A stretch of DNA of 64,000 bases, taken from the NCBI GenBank assembly GCA_963675135.1, contig OY776125.1, positions 22,618,565 to 22,682,564 on the forward strand, read 5' to 3'. This DNA comes from Galeopsis tetrahit. Taxonomy: Eukaryota > Streptophyta > Magnoliopsida > Lamiales > Lamiaceae. Made by a program: the position numbers and the translations under genes. A model generated the notes under the pieces. The model did no database searches. It had not been told where the DNA came from and worked only from the letters and a program-made list of their open reading frames with translations. Shown piece by piece: positions 43,854 through 55,856 of the stretch (its first letter is position 1; each line of letters begins with the position of its first letter).

Positions 43854-44643
43854 CACCAGGGTGCAAGGGAAACCTCAGACCAGCCTCCATCATCCTGTTG
43901 TTTACGATGACCACACCCTTAGGTGGTTGGTCGACGCTCCCATCTTTTCTCGGGATAAAAAAGTGAACGTCTTGAGGGAAATAATATTTATTGCAGAAGT
44001 TTGCCAACTGGGCCGAGGAAATCTAGCTCTCATGCTCGCAAGCATCCCATTCGGTTGGTAGAGCAATGTGATAGGTTCGGTTGATCGACACGAGCGGATA
44101 TTCGGTAACGTATTGGGAGTATGATCGTCGTATGAGCTCATCCTCTCCCAATCTTTCTCGTTTGCTGAGAAAATCTTGTATGCTCGTCTGGTAGCGAGCG
44201 AGCTCCTCATAATATTCGTTGAGGCTACCCCTTAGGTTCCTCTCAATGGCCTCGGGGTCAACCTTGTCGCCCACCTCTACCTCCCAGTTTAGGTCGTCCA
44301 TATCCGAGTCGGTGCCCACATCATCTCCAACATCTTCGGCATTATTTCTCTCGTCATTGCGACCAGTCTGGCTTTCATCATCATCGGAGGCATAATCCAT
44401 TTCGCGGATCAAGGCCACCTCAAGGCTATCTTTGGAGAACCTAGCGCCGACCGCCTCCACTGAAATGGTCCGAGAAGGACTCCTCGAATCCTCCGAATCT
44501 GAGGAAATTACTACTTGCTTTCCCAGGTCACGGTGGGGCCCCGTGGCCGGAACCCCGGAAGAACCAGCCTCATCGTCGAACGGTGGCGGGCTATTGGGTC
44601 TCCCAACACCATCGTCGCCGCTGGAACTACTAATAACCACCAT
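43854..44643 (-). pseudogene. Antisense ORF of a Tat/Grande-like gypsy element, copy 2 (one stop)
   Basis: From the ATG at 44643 a 206-codon frame encodes MVVISSSSGDDGVGRPNSPP, an acidic Ser/Asp-rich region, then EYYEELARYQTSIQDFLSKR and VTEYPLVSINRTYHIALPTE. After a TAG (44023-44025; CAG in copy 1) the same frame goes on through FCNKYYFPQDVHFFIPRKDG, QPPKGVVIVNNRMMEAGLRF and PLHPGA, which fits the putative gypsy-type transposase domain PF04195. It is truncated at 43853 by the hAT end. A TATA box lies upstream. Likely a captured or lineage-specific antisense gene of a Tat-type retrotransposon; function unknown. Confidence 0.65.
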
Positions 44644-44810
44644 TTTTTTAAGTAAAAGAAAAAAAGAAAGAAGAAGAAAGTTTACTACCTTGTAAGTAAA
44701 TCGGGAACACGCACGATCGTCAGAATATTCAACCTTGCTAGAAGAAAAGAGCCTGAAGAAGAAGATTGAAAGCTTGAAGATTCAAAAATGGTGAAATGAG
44801 AGGGGAGGGC

Positions 44811-44819
44811 ATATTTATA
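44811..44819 (-). promoter_or_regulatory. TATA box of the antisense ORF, copy 2
   Basis: CTATAAATA on the minus strand, about 170 bp upstream of the ATG; same position as in copy 1. Confidence 0.5.
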
Positions 44820-45179
44820 GGAAAAATATATTCAAGGACCAATCTGCAAAAAATGGGGTAAATATTGTAATTTTCTGAAAGTTTTGGGTCGATTCTATAA
44901 TCGACGCGTCGAGTGGCTTTCATGTGCGCCGATTGGCCTCTCGCACGCGCTATTTTGAAATTAAGGCAAGCCCACGCGCTTGACACAAAGCACCTTTTCG
45001 GACGTCATCAAAAGCATATAGAAAAGGCGCAAAGTACATTGGAAACGAGACAACCTTTGGAAAAAGTTTCTCATCAAGAAGTTCGGACAAGGACAGACAT
45101 CAATATGGACACAAATCCAAGAGACGAGCATACTGCCCGCCTTCCTAGCGAGCTTGAGGAAAGGCGACCAGGGGGCAAA
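44820..45179. other. Gypsy 3' interior between antisense ORF and LTR
   Basis: No coding signal believed. It ends in a polypurine-like gaccagggggcaaa (45167-45179) before the LTR. Confidence 0.5.
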
Positions 45180-45757
45180 TGTTATACACGGTCAAAGAGT
45201 CAACCTTTGAAAAGTCATCCTCCTACGTGGCGACGACAAGTCAACTTTAGTTATGCGACGACTAGTCAACATTTAGTCAACAAGTCTCGTATTTCAGTCT
45301 CTGGTCGGTAGCGACCAAGGATCTGGACAAGCACGAGAAGAAGATGTTAGTCATTTAATGAAGACAAGTCTCCATGACTAGTATAGAGATCCCAACAATC
45401 AAGGATATGGGCGACCATCTAGCTAGTTTTTTATTTCCTCCTCGCCATGCTAAGGACGAACAAGACAGGGCAATAATGCAATGAACTTTGCCCAAGGCGC
45501 ATTTAATTCAGCCATCACATCATCTTTAGTGATTTAGAGTGTAGGTCGAATAAGAGGCTGACGGCTGTAAAGACAAAGCCCATCAAACCTAGTATATAAG
45601 CTCATTTGAGTTGAATGTAAACACAAATTGAAATATGTAAACAAAAACCAAGACACTCTATTATTGTCATTCTCAGCTTCCTCAAGAAGCTTCTTATTGT
45701 CTTTGGTTCATCACTTTTATTCTTCATATTAGATCATCTTTGATCATCTTTAACGCA
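45180..45757 (+). repeat. 3' LTR of Tat/Grande-like gypsy element, copy 2
   Basis: 578 bp, starts TGTTATACACGG, ends taacgca. Contains a TATATAAGC promoter box near 45593. The LTR end is set by comparison with copy 1, where the flank diverges at the same base. Confidence 0.65.
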
Positions 45758-45913
45758 CTTAAAAAATATTGATGGACTAGCAATTGAAGCTAAAAAGATT
45801 TTTTTTAAGATTCCAAAAACATGACAAACATATGTTTGAGGCAGTCGTCCCATGATAAAACTTTATGTCTCAGAGGTGTAATATAGTTAGGGTAGACAGA
45901 CAATCATTCATCT

Positions 45914-46116
45914 TATTATAGAATATTATAGAATAATATATTATAAGAATAGTACCTATAATATATTATAGGTAGCCATATTTTGTTTATGTTAATCATT
46001 ATTTTTTAATATATTCTTAAAGATAATTTATTTCTTTATTTTATTTCACTTGTAATCCCTATATATCGTGGATCATTCTATCATCTCATTAATGATAATT
46101 GAATATAATTTTCACA
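45914..46116. mobile_element. 203-bp insertion, probably a solo LTR
   Basis: Present in unit 2 and absent from unit 1 (near 3320). Flanked by catct (45909-45913 and 46117-46121). It starts tattatagaat and ends attttcaca, with cctatatatcg as a possible promoter box. The size and the 5-bp duplication suggest a small degenerate copia or TRIM LTR. Confidence 0.5.
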
Positions 46117-47245
46117 CATCTAACTAAATCTCAAAATATTATTGCAGATGATAAGAAAATACTGTAAAATCTCAAAAAAAAAAAAAACACATGCCAAATA
46201 TTGAAACTTTCGATCGACTTCCAAAAGACACATGTTAATAATCTGTGGAAATTTGGAACAAAGTATGTACTCAAAAGTCTTTGAAAAAAAATGTTAAAAA
46301 GTTAAAGCTAATGTTCCTCATCGTCATGATCAAAGTCCTGATCCTCTTCTTTTTTATCATTCAACCATGCCAAGGCTTTATTTATCATGACACGAATATT
46401 GTCCAAATCAGCCTTAAAGTACAACGCCGTACCGCCATCATCCAGCTCCAGCAATGCCGCAGCCGCTTGTCCCTGGAAATGTCGGACAACGAAACCCTCA
46501 AAACCCTCGGGCGGGTGCTTCACAATTTTGAGCAAAGTCTTGCACGAAATAATGAAAGCCGTCTCACTATATCGATTGGAAACTTCTATGAATCGAGCAT
46601 CCTTGATTAGGTCGTCTAATCCAGCTTGGTTGAAAAAAGGCTTCTCGTTGAGCACGAGCCCCTGAATCGACACGAGCAACTGAAGAAGCGTCGAGTTTTC
46701 CGACCACTCTTCTCCTTTTGATCTACCCTTCCACGTGTCGATAAGGGAGAGGCAGATGCGGCCATCATGGTAGAGATTAGGGTTTGGACAGTAGCCGTGG
46801 GAATGGTAGTAGACTTTGGGAGGGGTAGAAGGGTAATTTTAAGGTAAGAAGATGTCAAAGAAGAAGAGGCCGTGTCGGTAGGGTGTGCCGAGTGCACCTA
46901 TGATGACCGCGCGGAGGAGATTGGTTCGGGTTTCGTAAGCTCGGACGTAGATGCCCGGGGGTAGGCTTTCTTCAAGGATTTTCCACTCTTTGTTGATGGC
47001 TCTTTGGAATGAATTAGACCTACTTTCACCCACTTACTCATTGATCATGTCTTTATCTTTTGCTGTGTCTTTAGAGCTACATTCACCCTGCTGCTCGGAG
47101 GTGAGGTAATGATGATCTTTTGCCTCCGTTGCTACTACTTCAAACTGTTTGAACTCAACGTTCTCTGCAATTCATCATAATATAATTAAATTACAAAGTG
47201 CATGAGAAATTAATAATGTGCATGTGCACGCGTGTGTTATATTCT

Positions 47246-47958
47246 TGATAGGACATAATGATGTCATATCATTTAGAACTGATTCTTTGAAAAGATAAAG
47301 TCATTTATGATCACCTTAACCAAGAACTGATCTCAGAAGAGAGGATGTTAAGATCTGGATCAGACCTGATCCCTCCTTTGTGGAGAGCGACTTACCAAAT
47401 TTCAGTTCTGAAATCTCGCTTACCTGAGTTTAATACTTAGAATTTATTCATTAATAATTTGTCCTTTGAGCTCAAAATACAAATATAGATGTGATTTTCG
47501 GGTAAGCCTCTACTCTTGACAGCTCATCTTAACAGTACATCCAAATGGTCCCCCTATTGAACTATGGTACTATTTCTGCACCTAATCCAAACATCTCCTA
47601 AGGATAAAATGCCCTCTCTACTCAAATTAATAACAGAATGTCAGTATAGTACGATGACTTGGCTTGGTCCCCTCAAGGTAAACCCTAGGTTGAGTAATGA
47701 CGATACTACCCTCAAACAATAAAGGTATAAAAGCATCACTTTTCTCATTTGTAAAGTTTTAAGTGATTCTTCTACCCGTATAATTCTATCTCTCAATATA
47801 CATCCATGATTCATTCTTTTGGACCGGTGGCTGACTTGAGCGTCGGAGGGCCGTCGCCGGAGCTCCCTCCGGCCCGGTTTTTGTGCAGGTCAACCAGTTC
47901 GTAAACTAGAACGTCTGAGGTCCGTCTCTTCCAGAGGTGAACGAAATTGGTCTCATCA
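47246..47958 (+). repeat. LARD 5' LTR
   Basis: Contains GTATAAAAG at 47725-47733 as promoter box and ctgacttgagcgtcggagg followed by a gccggagctccctccggc hairpin near its 3' end. Confidence 0.95.
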
Positions 47959-47959
47959 A

Positions 47960-47977
47960 ATGGCGCCGTCTGTGGGA
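47960..47977 (+). other. LARD primer binding site
   Basis: TGGCGCCGTCTGTGGGAA directly after the LTR. Its first nine bases match the tRNA-Asp-type primer site used by many plant gypsy elements; the rest diverges. Confidence 0.7.
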
Positions 47978-50900
47978 AATCCGAGCTGAGACGTGAGGAT
48001 TTCCGGTAGTTTGGGGTTATGTTTTAATGCGTAGTCCCCAGGATTCAAAGCTGATTTTAAAAGTCTGCCCTCAAAAATGAAAATCGACGACAAGGATTTT
48101 TTCTCTCCAAATCTTCTGAAGCCTTTCACCATTTCACACGACTTCCGGCGTCTCCACCTCGTCCGCGGTTTAACCGTACGGATACGCCACGCTACAACAC
48201 GGCCTCTGTCGCTGCAAATCGCAGCCTTCGAGCGGTCCCCAAAACTGTTCTCAATTTCCGATTATTTGCGGCGACCACCGATCCGTCCGTTAGAGCCGTA
48301 ATTTTGTTGTCTCGGTGCCTCTCTTCTGCCGTCGTACGCCGATGTAAAACCTGGCAGCGCCGTTTCGCCCGGTTGCCAAAAAGCCCCAAAAACCGAAAGC
48401 CCTAATTATGAATCCGCATTCTGAAAATCTAGAAAACTTCCAACTCCAAGAACAGGGAGAATTTTATTCTCAGTTTTTCATTTCTGATTTTTCGTTTAGC
48501 TGGGTGTTTGGAATTTTAACACCCTTGGCTCCTCTTCTTATTCGTTTATCAGGCTAGGTTTGCTTGTGGTTGAGCACGATCTGAGTTTTGAGGAAAATGA
48601 GTTGACGAGCTCTGCCTCAGTTTACCCGATTATGACCTTGGTCAGTGGTGGAACCCTATCTCGTAAATCGAGTTGGATAAGTATCTCTCTCCCTCTTTGT
48701 CTAAAATAATTAATTGAAAATGGTTGATTGTGGACTTCCAGTAATTATAAAATCTGAATTGAAACGGCTAGCACGAGGATTGTATTAGTGTTAATCATGT
48801 TTAATATGGTATTTGAGACAACCCTGCCTTTTGACTAATATGGCATTCTTTGAGTTATGATCATCATGATGTGTTTGAGATATATAATGCTTGAAAGAAA
48901 TGTAGCTTAGCCATGATGATTTACAGTAACATGGATGTGTTAGAATTATCGAAAACGGAGTTATGTTATAGGATGGTATATATTATTTGGGGGAATGGAG
49001 GTCCTGCTGATTTCGGATCTAGAGTATTTGGAGACAATGGAGGTATGTAAATTTCCTGTTACTAAGAGAAATCATTTATTCTCTAATTAATCTTGTCTTT
49101 TACAAGCTCGAGGCATTCAATTTTTCTGATCCACTTTTGAGAATCTGCAAAAGTTTTTGGTGAATGCAAATCATATATATTTTCAAATATATTTTTTGTT
49201 ATGTTAAAGCCGAACATGGGTGCTCGAGAAATGTGTGGTATCATGTCTAAAAAACTGTGTTTTGTTTCTAATTGGATCTTGACATTAAAGAAGTTCTGTT
49301 ATGTTCAATATAAGTCGCTGACTCAATGAGGCATGTAGGAGTACAAAACTTCGTCCTGCAAGGTCAGTAATCCCATTTCTGTTATCCCTATCACCTATGA
49401 TTTCCTGTTGTTAACTAATTGGCAACATTTCAAATATCTAATTGTATTTTCCAATGGCTTGACTATCTCCTGCTCTTTTATGCACCCTTTTTAAATTAAT
49501 TGGGCAAAAGTGAGCTAGTATAAATCACAAACTACTGGTTATGGATTTCATGAAAAACATTGTTATATATCATTGGATTGGCCACAGTCATGACATCCAT
49601 TGGTCGTAGGAGATTGTCTAACAGATATACTGACTGTCCATTTACTTGCCAAAGTTGTGATAATACTTATTTGCTTAGTTGGTGATGTGCTTATTCTTCA
49701 TGTTAGTATATGCTGATTTGTAACAAACATTCCCTAACTATATGTTGTGCTTGGTGTCCACACATTAATTTCACTTGGATTCAGAATGCATTTTTTAGAC
49801 ATGAGTTATCGCAGTAATGCTGCTAAAGTTTGGTGCAACCTGCATTTCAAGTTTATGATTGCTATCAGCTGCAATCATAAATCTCTCTCTCTCTCTCTCT
49901 CTCTTATCTAACAAAGCTCAAGTTTCATGTTTCAGTGATAACCTGTTGAAATCAACAGGTTACGTTGTTAAAAATTTGATACCTGATTTACAGGGTTCAT
50001 TCCTCTGCTATGGTGAATTTGAGCTTGTTTGGTTCGCTGAAATTCTTGAATAAGTGGAGGGTTCTGAGACTCTTTGACTTCTGGAAATGCTCATAGCTAG
50101 AAGATTGCTGATCGTTATTTATGATAATCAACACTTTTTCGCGGTGAAACTATCCTGGTATGTTGTCTTGCATCCCGTCTTCACCCGCTTTCCAGGTTAG
50201 TGTTGAGCCATGAGTGCTCTTGTTTATGCTGATTGCAAACATAATTGTGAATGATTATGCGAATGACGAATTTACTTGGGAAAATGGAAAACAATTGTCT
50301 AAAATTCTTAAATGAAAAATGACCATTGAGTGCACTTTGAAAACAACACTTTTAATCGTAATGCCATGGTTGATGTATATACTTGAAATTAAAAGACCTG
50401 GTTTAGGCAAAAATATCAAAGCGCTGGGAAAATTGTTTGTTGTTGTGACTAAGCTTAATAAACTTAAGAACTTAAGCCTATTGTTCTGTGAATTACATGG
50501 TGAATTTCTTGTTGGAGACATTTGGATATTTCAGGAAATTATGCCAGAGAAATCCAACCTTTGTGCAGTTTCTTGTTTACTTATTGCTCCTCTATTGGAT
50601 TATTTGCTCAGTGGTGTTGCACTAATTACTATAAAAGGTGTGCATTATCAATGATTTTTTTTTGTGAATTTTTATTGAAGAAAGCAATTATCCATGTATG
50701 TACAATTTAACCTCCACATGTGCATTGATTTTCACATATGCATCAAGCAGATTTGGGACCATTTTAACAATTTCTCTTTAATTCCTATGAGATACGGTTC
50801 CAATTGTGTAGAGTTGTTCCAATAGGCAAAAGGGAAATAACTCATATATCTACAGGGCTGACTGCTAATTGTGTGCCTAGTCGGCATTTTTCAAATCTAT

Positions 50901-51879
50901 GTCAGAAGCACCAGTTTCACTCATGTCCAGAAACAAGTTAGAAAATCCAAAATCTTGTAGGCTTTCTATAAGTTCTGATATTCACCTTCAATGTTTCATC
51001 AGTTTATGGAAATAGAATATCCAGAAAGCTTCCAAAATCCAATGACAGGGAGAATTCCGTTCTCAGTCTTTCTTTTATAATTTTTCGTTTAGTTGGGTGT
51101 TTGGAATTTTAACACCTTGACTCTCCTTATTCGTGTATCAGAGCCAGGTTTGCTCGCTATTGAGCACGACCTGAATTTCAAGGAAAACGAGCTGACAAGG
51201 TCTGTCTCCACTTCTTGATTCAAGGTGCAAACACCCTACTCCCAATCTAAAGTTGTAGCTCATGCAGCAGTGCTGGAATTAGAGGCAACAAAGGTGATGT
51301 CTTATATTTGATTCTTTGTCATGAACAACGAGAGGTATGCAATAGTCTACCACTATGAAAAAACGACTCAAATTTTGTTTAAGATAATTATTACTTGCAA
51401 ATTTGTGGTGCATAATTTTATTTCAAAAGTTGCTTCCAACATGTTTGAGACGTGATTCAATTTTCTTGATTTGCTTCTTGGGAAGGGATTGTAGAAGAAC
51501 TTCTGAACAATTAAATGCTATATAGTTGTGCTAACTGGAATTATATATTAATTCACACTTTTTAAGCAAAAGTAGAGCAGCTTCTACTGTCAACATGATT
51601 CTGGGGGTATTGAAATTGCCTCCCACTCTGATTTCTTTAACATCCAAGATTGGATTTCCAATATTGATGAGAATTAAATTATGTTAATAGTGATTGTCAT
51701 TGAAATCTGTCATAACTCTTGCCTTTTGATTCAAAGTTTGGTGGATCCTTGGTGTGCAATTTATTAATTATCAATGATGAATAAAAATGATTGGAGTTCT
51801 AATCATTTGCTTGTTTTGTTGTCGAGGAAAATACATATGAATCACATCCTATTAGCCTCAGTACGAACTGAGCCCGGAT
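47978..51879 (+). other. LARD non-coding interior, unique part
   Basis: No retroviral domain in any frame. About 170 bp at 48445-48620 return at 51045-51215 (gggtgtttggaattttaaca, gagcacgacctga). The stretch 48700-50700 looks like intron-containing plant gene sequence, with a (CT)n run at 49882-49904, but I could not identify a gene. Confidence 0.6.
49882..49904. repeat. (CT)n microsatellite
   Basis: About eleven ct dinucleotides inside the LARD interior. Confidence 0.9.
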
Positions 51880-51884
51880 CAGAG

Positions 51885-52400
51885 AAGAACCGATGGATTT
51901 CATTACGAGAAGAACTCTTCGGAGTATAAATAACTCTTCGGAGTATAAATAACTCTCCGGAGTATAAAAACGTAGAAGAACTCCTCGGAGTATAAATAAC
52001 TCTTCGGAGTATAAATAACTCTCCAGAGTATAAAAACGTAGAAGAACTGCTCGGAGTGTAAATAACTCTTCGGAGTATAAATAACTCTCCGGAGTATAAA
52101 AACGTAGAAGAACTCTTCGGAGTATAAATAACTCTTCGGAGTATAAATAACTCTCCGGAGTATAAAAACGTAGAAGAACTCCTCGGAGTATAAATAACTC
52201 TCCGGAGTATAAAAACGTAGAAGAACTCCTCGGAGTATAAATAACTCTTCGGAGTATAAATAACTCTCCGGAGTATAAAAACGTAGAAGAACTCTTCGGA
52301 GTATAAATAACTCTCCGGAGTATAAATAACTCTCTGGAGTATAAATACGAACTGAGCGTGGATCAGAGAAGAATCAAGAGATTTCATTACAAGAAGAACT
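51885..52400. repeat. 66-bp tandem array with GGAGTATAAATAACTC subrepeats
   Basis: Units start cgtagaagaact at 51971, 52037, 52103, 52169, 52216 and 52282: 66 bp, once shortened by about one 19-20 bp subrepeat. Each subrepeat contains tcggagtataaata. A 198-codon minus-strand frame across it is repeat-derived. Confidence 0.9.
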
Positions 52401-52439
52401 CTTCGGAGTATAAACCACTCCCAAAAGAGTATGAACAAA

Positions 52440-54355
52440 TCTAGGGGAAATGCAAGATCAAAAGTAAGATCATTTGACGAGTTGAGAAGATACTCAACTC
52501 AAATCTGAAGCGATATACGAGTTGAGAGAAGACTCTGAACTCAGATCTGAAGTAATATCTTGAAATAATTTTCCTTAGAAAATTTTTCAAGGGAGGAATA
52601 CGAGTTGAGAGAAGACTCTCAACTCAGATCTGAAGAAATATCTAGAAATAATTTTCCTTAGAAATTTTTTTCAAGGGATGAACACGAGTTGAGAAGACAC
52701 TCAACTCAGATCTGAAGTGAGTACTGAAATAATTTTCCTTAGAAAATTTTTCAGGGGATGAATATGAGTTGAGAAGATACTCAACTCAGATTTGAAGTAA
52801 TATCTTGAAATAATTTTCCTTAGAAAATTTTTCAAGGGAGGAATACGAGTTGAGAGAAGACTCTCAACTCAGATCCGAAGTGAATACTGAAATAATTTTC
52901 CTTGGAAAATTTTTCAGGCGATGAATATGAGTTGAGAAGATACTCAACTCAGATCTGAAGTGAATACTGAAATAATTTTCCTTAGAAAATTTTTTCAGGG
53001 GATGAATATGAGTTGAGGAGACACTCAACTCAGATCTGAAGTGAATACTGAAATAATTTTCCTTAGAAAATTTTTTCAGGGGATGAATATGAGTTGAGGA
53101 GACACTCAACTCAGATCTGAAGTGAATACTGAAATAATTTTCCTTAGAAAATTTTTCAGGGGATGAATATGAGTTGAGAAGACTCTCAACTCAGATCCGA
53201 AGTGAATACTGAAATAATTTTCCTTGGAAAATTTTTCAGGGGATGAATATGAGTTGAGAAGATACTCAACTCAGATCTGAAGTGAATACTGAAATAATTT
53301 TCCTTAGAAAATTTTTCAGGGGATGAATATGAGTTGAGAAGACACTCAACTCAGATCTGAAGTGAATACTGAAATAATTTTCCTTGGAAAATTTTTCAGG
53401 GGATGAATATGAGTTGAGAAGATACTCAACTCAGATCTGAAGTGAATACTGAAATAATTTTCCTTAGAAAATTTTTCAGGGGATGAATATGAGTTGAGAA
53501 GACTCTCAACTTAGATCCGAAGTGAATACTGAAATAATTTTCCTTGGAAATTTTTTCAGGGGATGAATATGAGTTGAGAAGATACTCAACTCAGATCTGA
53601 AGTGAATACTGAAATAATTTTCCTTAGAAAATTTTTCAGGGGATGAATATGAGTTGAGAAGACACTCAACTCAGATCTGAAGTGAATACTGAAATAATTT
53701 TCCTTGGAAAATTTTTCAGGGGATGAATATGAGTTGAGAAGATACTCAACTCAGATCTGAAGTGAATACTGAAATAATTTTCCTTAGAAATTTTTTTCAG
53801 GGGATGAATATGAGTTGAGGAGACACTCAACTCAGATCTGAAGTGAATACTGAAATAATTTTCCTTAGAAAATTTTTCAGGGGATGAATATGAGTTGAGA
53901 AGACTCTCAACTCAGATCCGAAGTGAATACTGAAATAATTTTCCTTGGAAAATTTTTCAGGGGATGAATATGAGTTGAGAAGATACTCAACTCAGATCCG
54001 AAGTGAATACTGAAATAATTTTCCTTAGAAAATTTTTCAGGGGATGAATATGAGTTGAGAAGACACTCAACTCAGATCTGAAGTGAATACTGAAATAATT
54101 TTCCTTAGAAAATTTTTCAGGGGATGAATATGAGTTGAGAAGACACTCAACTCAGATCTGAAGTGAATACTGAAATAATTTCCTTAGAAAATTTTTCAGG
54201 GGATGAATATGAGTTGAGAAGACACTCAACTCAGATCTGAAGTGAATACTGAAATAATTTTCCTTAGAAAATTTTTTCAGGGGATGAATATGAGTTGAGA
54301 AGATACTCAACTCAGATCTGAAGTGAATACTGTAATAATTTCCCTTAGAAAAAGA
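52440..54355. repeat. 80-bp tandem array, more than 20 units, with a four-unit higher order
   Basis: Unit gatgaatatgagttgagaag...ccttagaaaatttttcaggg, 80 bp. Each has the small hairpin GAGTTGAG-n6-CTCAACTC. From 53161 the variants gactctc/cttgg, gatactc/cttag, gacactc/cttgg, gatactc/cttag recur in that order every 320 bp (53161, 53481). Outer units (52440-52860) are more diverged. Confidence 0.9.
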
Positions 54356-54369
54356 TGAATACGAGTTGA

Positions 54370-55610
54370 GTAGAAATATTCAAGTATGAAATATTTTCGG
54401 GTAATAGAAAATATTTTAAGCATTTAGAGTTGAAAGATATTCAGCTCTTGATTAATTCAGAACTGGAATATTTTCGTGCAATAGAAAATATTTCAAGTAT
54501 TCAGAGTTGAAAGATATTCAGCTCTAGATTGATATGAGAACTAAAATATTTTCATGACTTAGAAAATATTTTAAGCATTTAGAGCTGAAAGATATTCAGC
54601 TCTTGATTAATTCAGAACTGGAATATTTTCGTGCAATAGAAAATATTTCAAGTATTCAGAGTTGAAAGATATTCAGCTCTAGATTGATATGAGAACTAAA
54701 ATATTTTCATGACTTAGAAAATATTTTAAGCATTTAGAGTTGAAAGATATTCAGCTCTTGATTAATTCAGAACTGGAATATTTTCGTGCAATAAAAAATA
54801 TTTCAAGTATTCAAAGTTGAAAGATATTCAGCTCTAGATTGATATGAGAACTAAAATATTTTCATGACTTCGAAAATATTTTAAGCATTTAGAGCTGAAA
54901 GATATTCAGCTCTTGATTAATTCAGAACTGGAATATTTTCGTGCAATAGAAAATATTTCAAGTATTCAGAGTTGAAAGATATTCAGCTCTAGATTGATAT
55001 GAGAACTAAAATATTTTCATGACTTAGAAAATATTTTAAGCATTTAGAGTTGAAAGATATTCAGCTCTTGATTAATTCAGAACTGGAATATTTTCGTGCA
55101 ATAAAAAATATTTCAAGTATTCAAAGTTGAAAGATATTCAGCTCTAGATTGATATGAGAACTAAAATATTTTCATGACTTAGAAAATATTTTAAGCATTT
55201 AGAGCTTAAAGATATTCAGCTCTTGATTAATTCAGAACTGGAATATTTTCGTGCAATAGAAAATATTTCAAGTATTCAGAGTTGAAAGATATTCAGCTCT
55301 AGATTGATATGAGAACTAAAATATTTTCATGACTTAGAAAATATTTTAAGCATTTAGAGTTGAAAGATATTCAGCTCTAAATTAATTCAGAACTGGAATA
55401 TTTTCGTGCAAAAGAAAATATTTCAAGTATTCAGAGTTGAAAAATATTCAGCTCTAGATTGATATGAGAACTAAAATATTTTCATGACTTAGAAAATATT
55501 TTAAGCATTTAGAGTTGAAAGATATTCAGCTCTAAATTAATTCGGAACTGGAATATTTTCGTGCAAAAGAAAATATTTTAAGTATTCAGATATTCAGCTC
55601 TAGATTGACT
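54370..55610. repeat. 155-bp tandem array, about eight units
   Basis: ttcatgactt marks each unit at 54551, 54706, 54861, 55016, 55171, 55326 and 55481, exactly 155 bp apart. Each unit is itself two related halves (aaatattttaagcatttaga / aaatatttcaagtattcaga), each with an attcagctct segment. Confidence 0.9.
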
Positions 55611-55840
55611 TGAGAATTCTGGATGTGAATTTCGGAAGTGAATTTCCGGATGTGAAATTCCGAATGTGAATTTCGGATGTGAATTTTAGAAATAAATTTA
55701 AGAAGTAAAATATTTCTAAACATTAGAAAATATTTGAATTGAAAGATGTTCAATCCTAAATTGAGTTATTTCGTGATATGTTTCACAATTCACAAGAGAT
55801 ATTATTCTGAACAATCGCATCAGAAATGACGATAGTCCAT

Positions 55841-55856
55841 AATAGGGGGGAGTAGA
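55841..55856 (+). other. LARD polypurine tract
   Basis: aataggggggagtaga directly before the 3' LTR. Confidence 0.85.

Noticed and set aside
48077..48301. 74-codon frame after the LARD primer site as a gag start
   Set aside because: No gag similarity, short, and followed by non-coding sequence.
49882..49904. CT run as a regulatory GAGA element
   Set aside because: Plain microsatellite inside a retroelement with no gene nearby.
51842..52438. 198-codon minus-strand frame with RRVIYTP repeats
   Set aside because: Translation of the 66-bp array; no start context, no domain.
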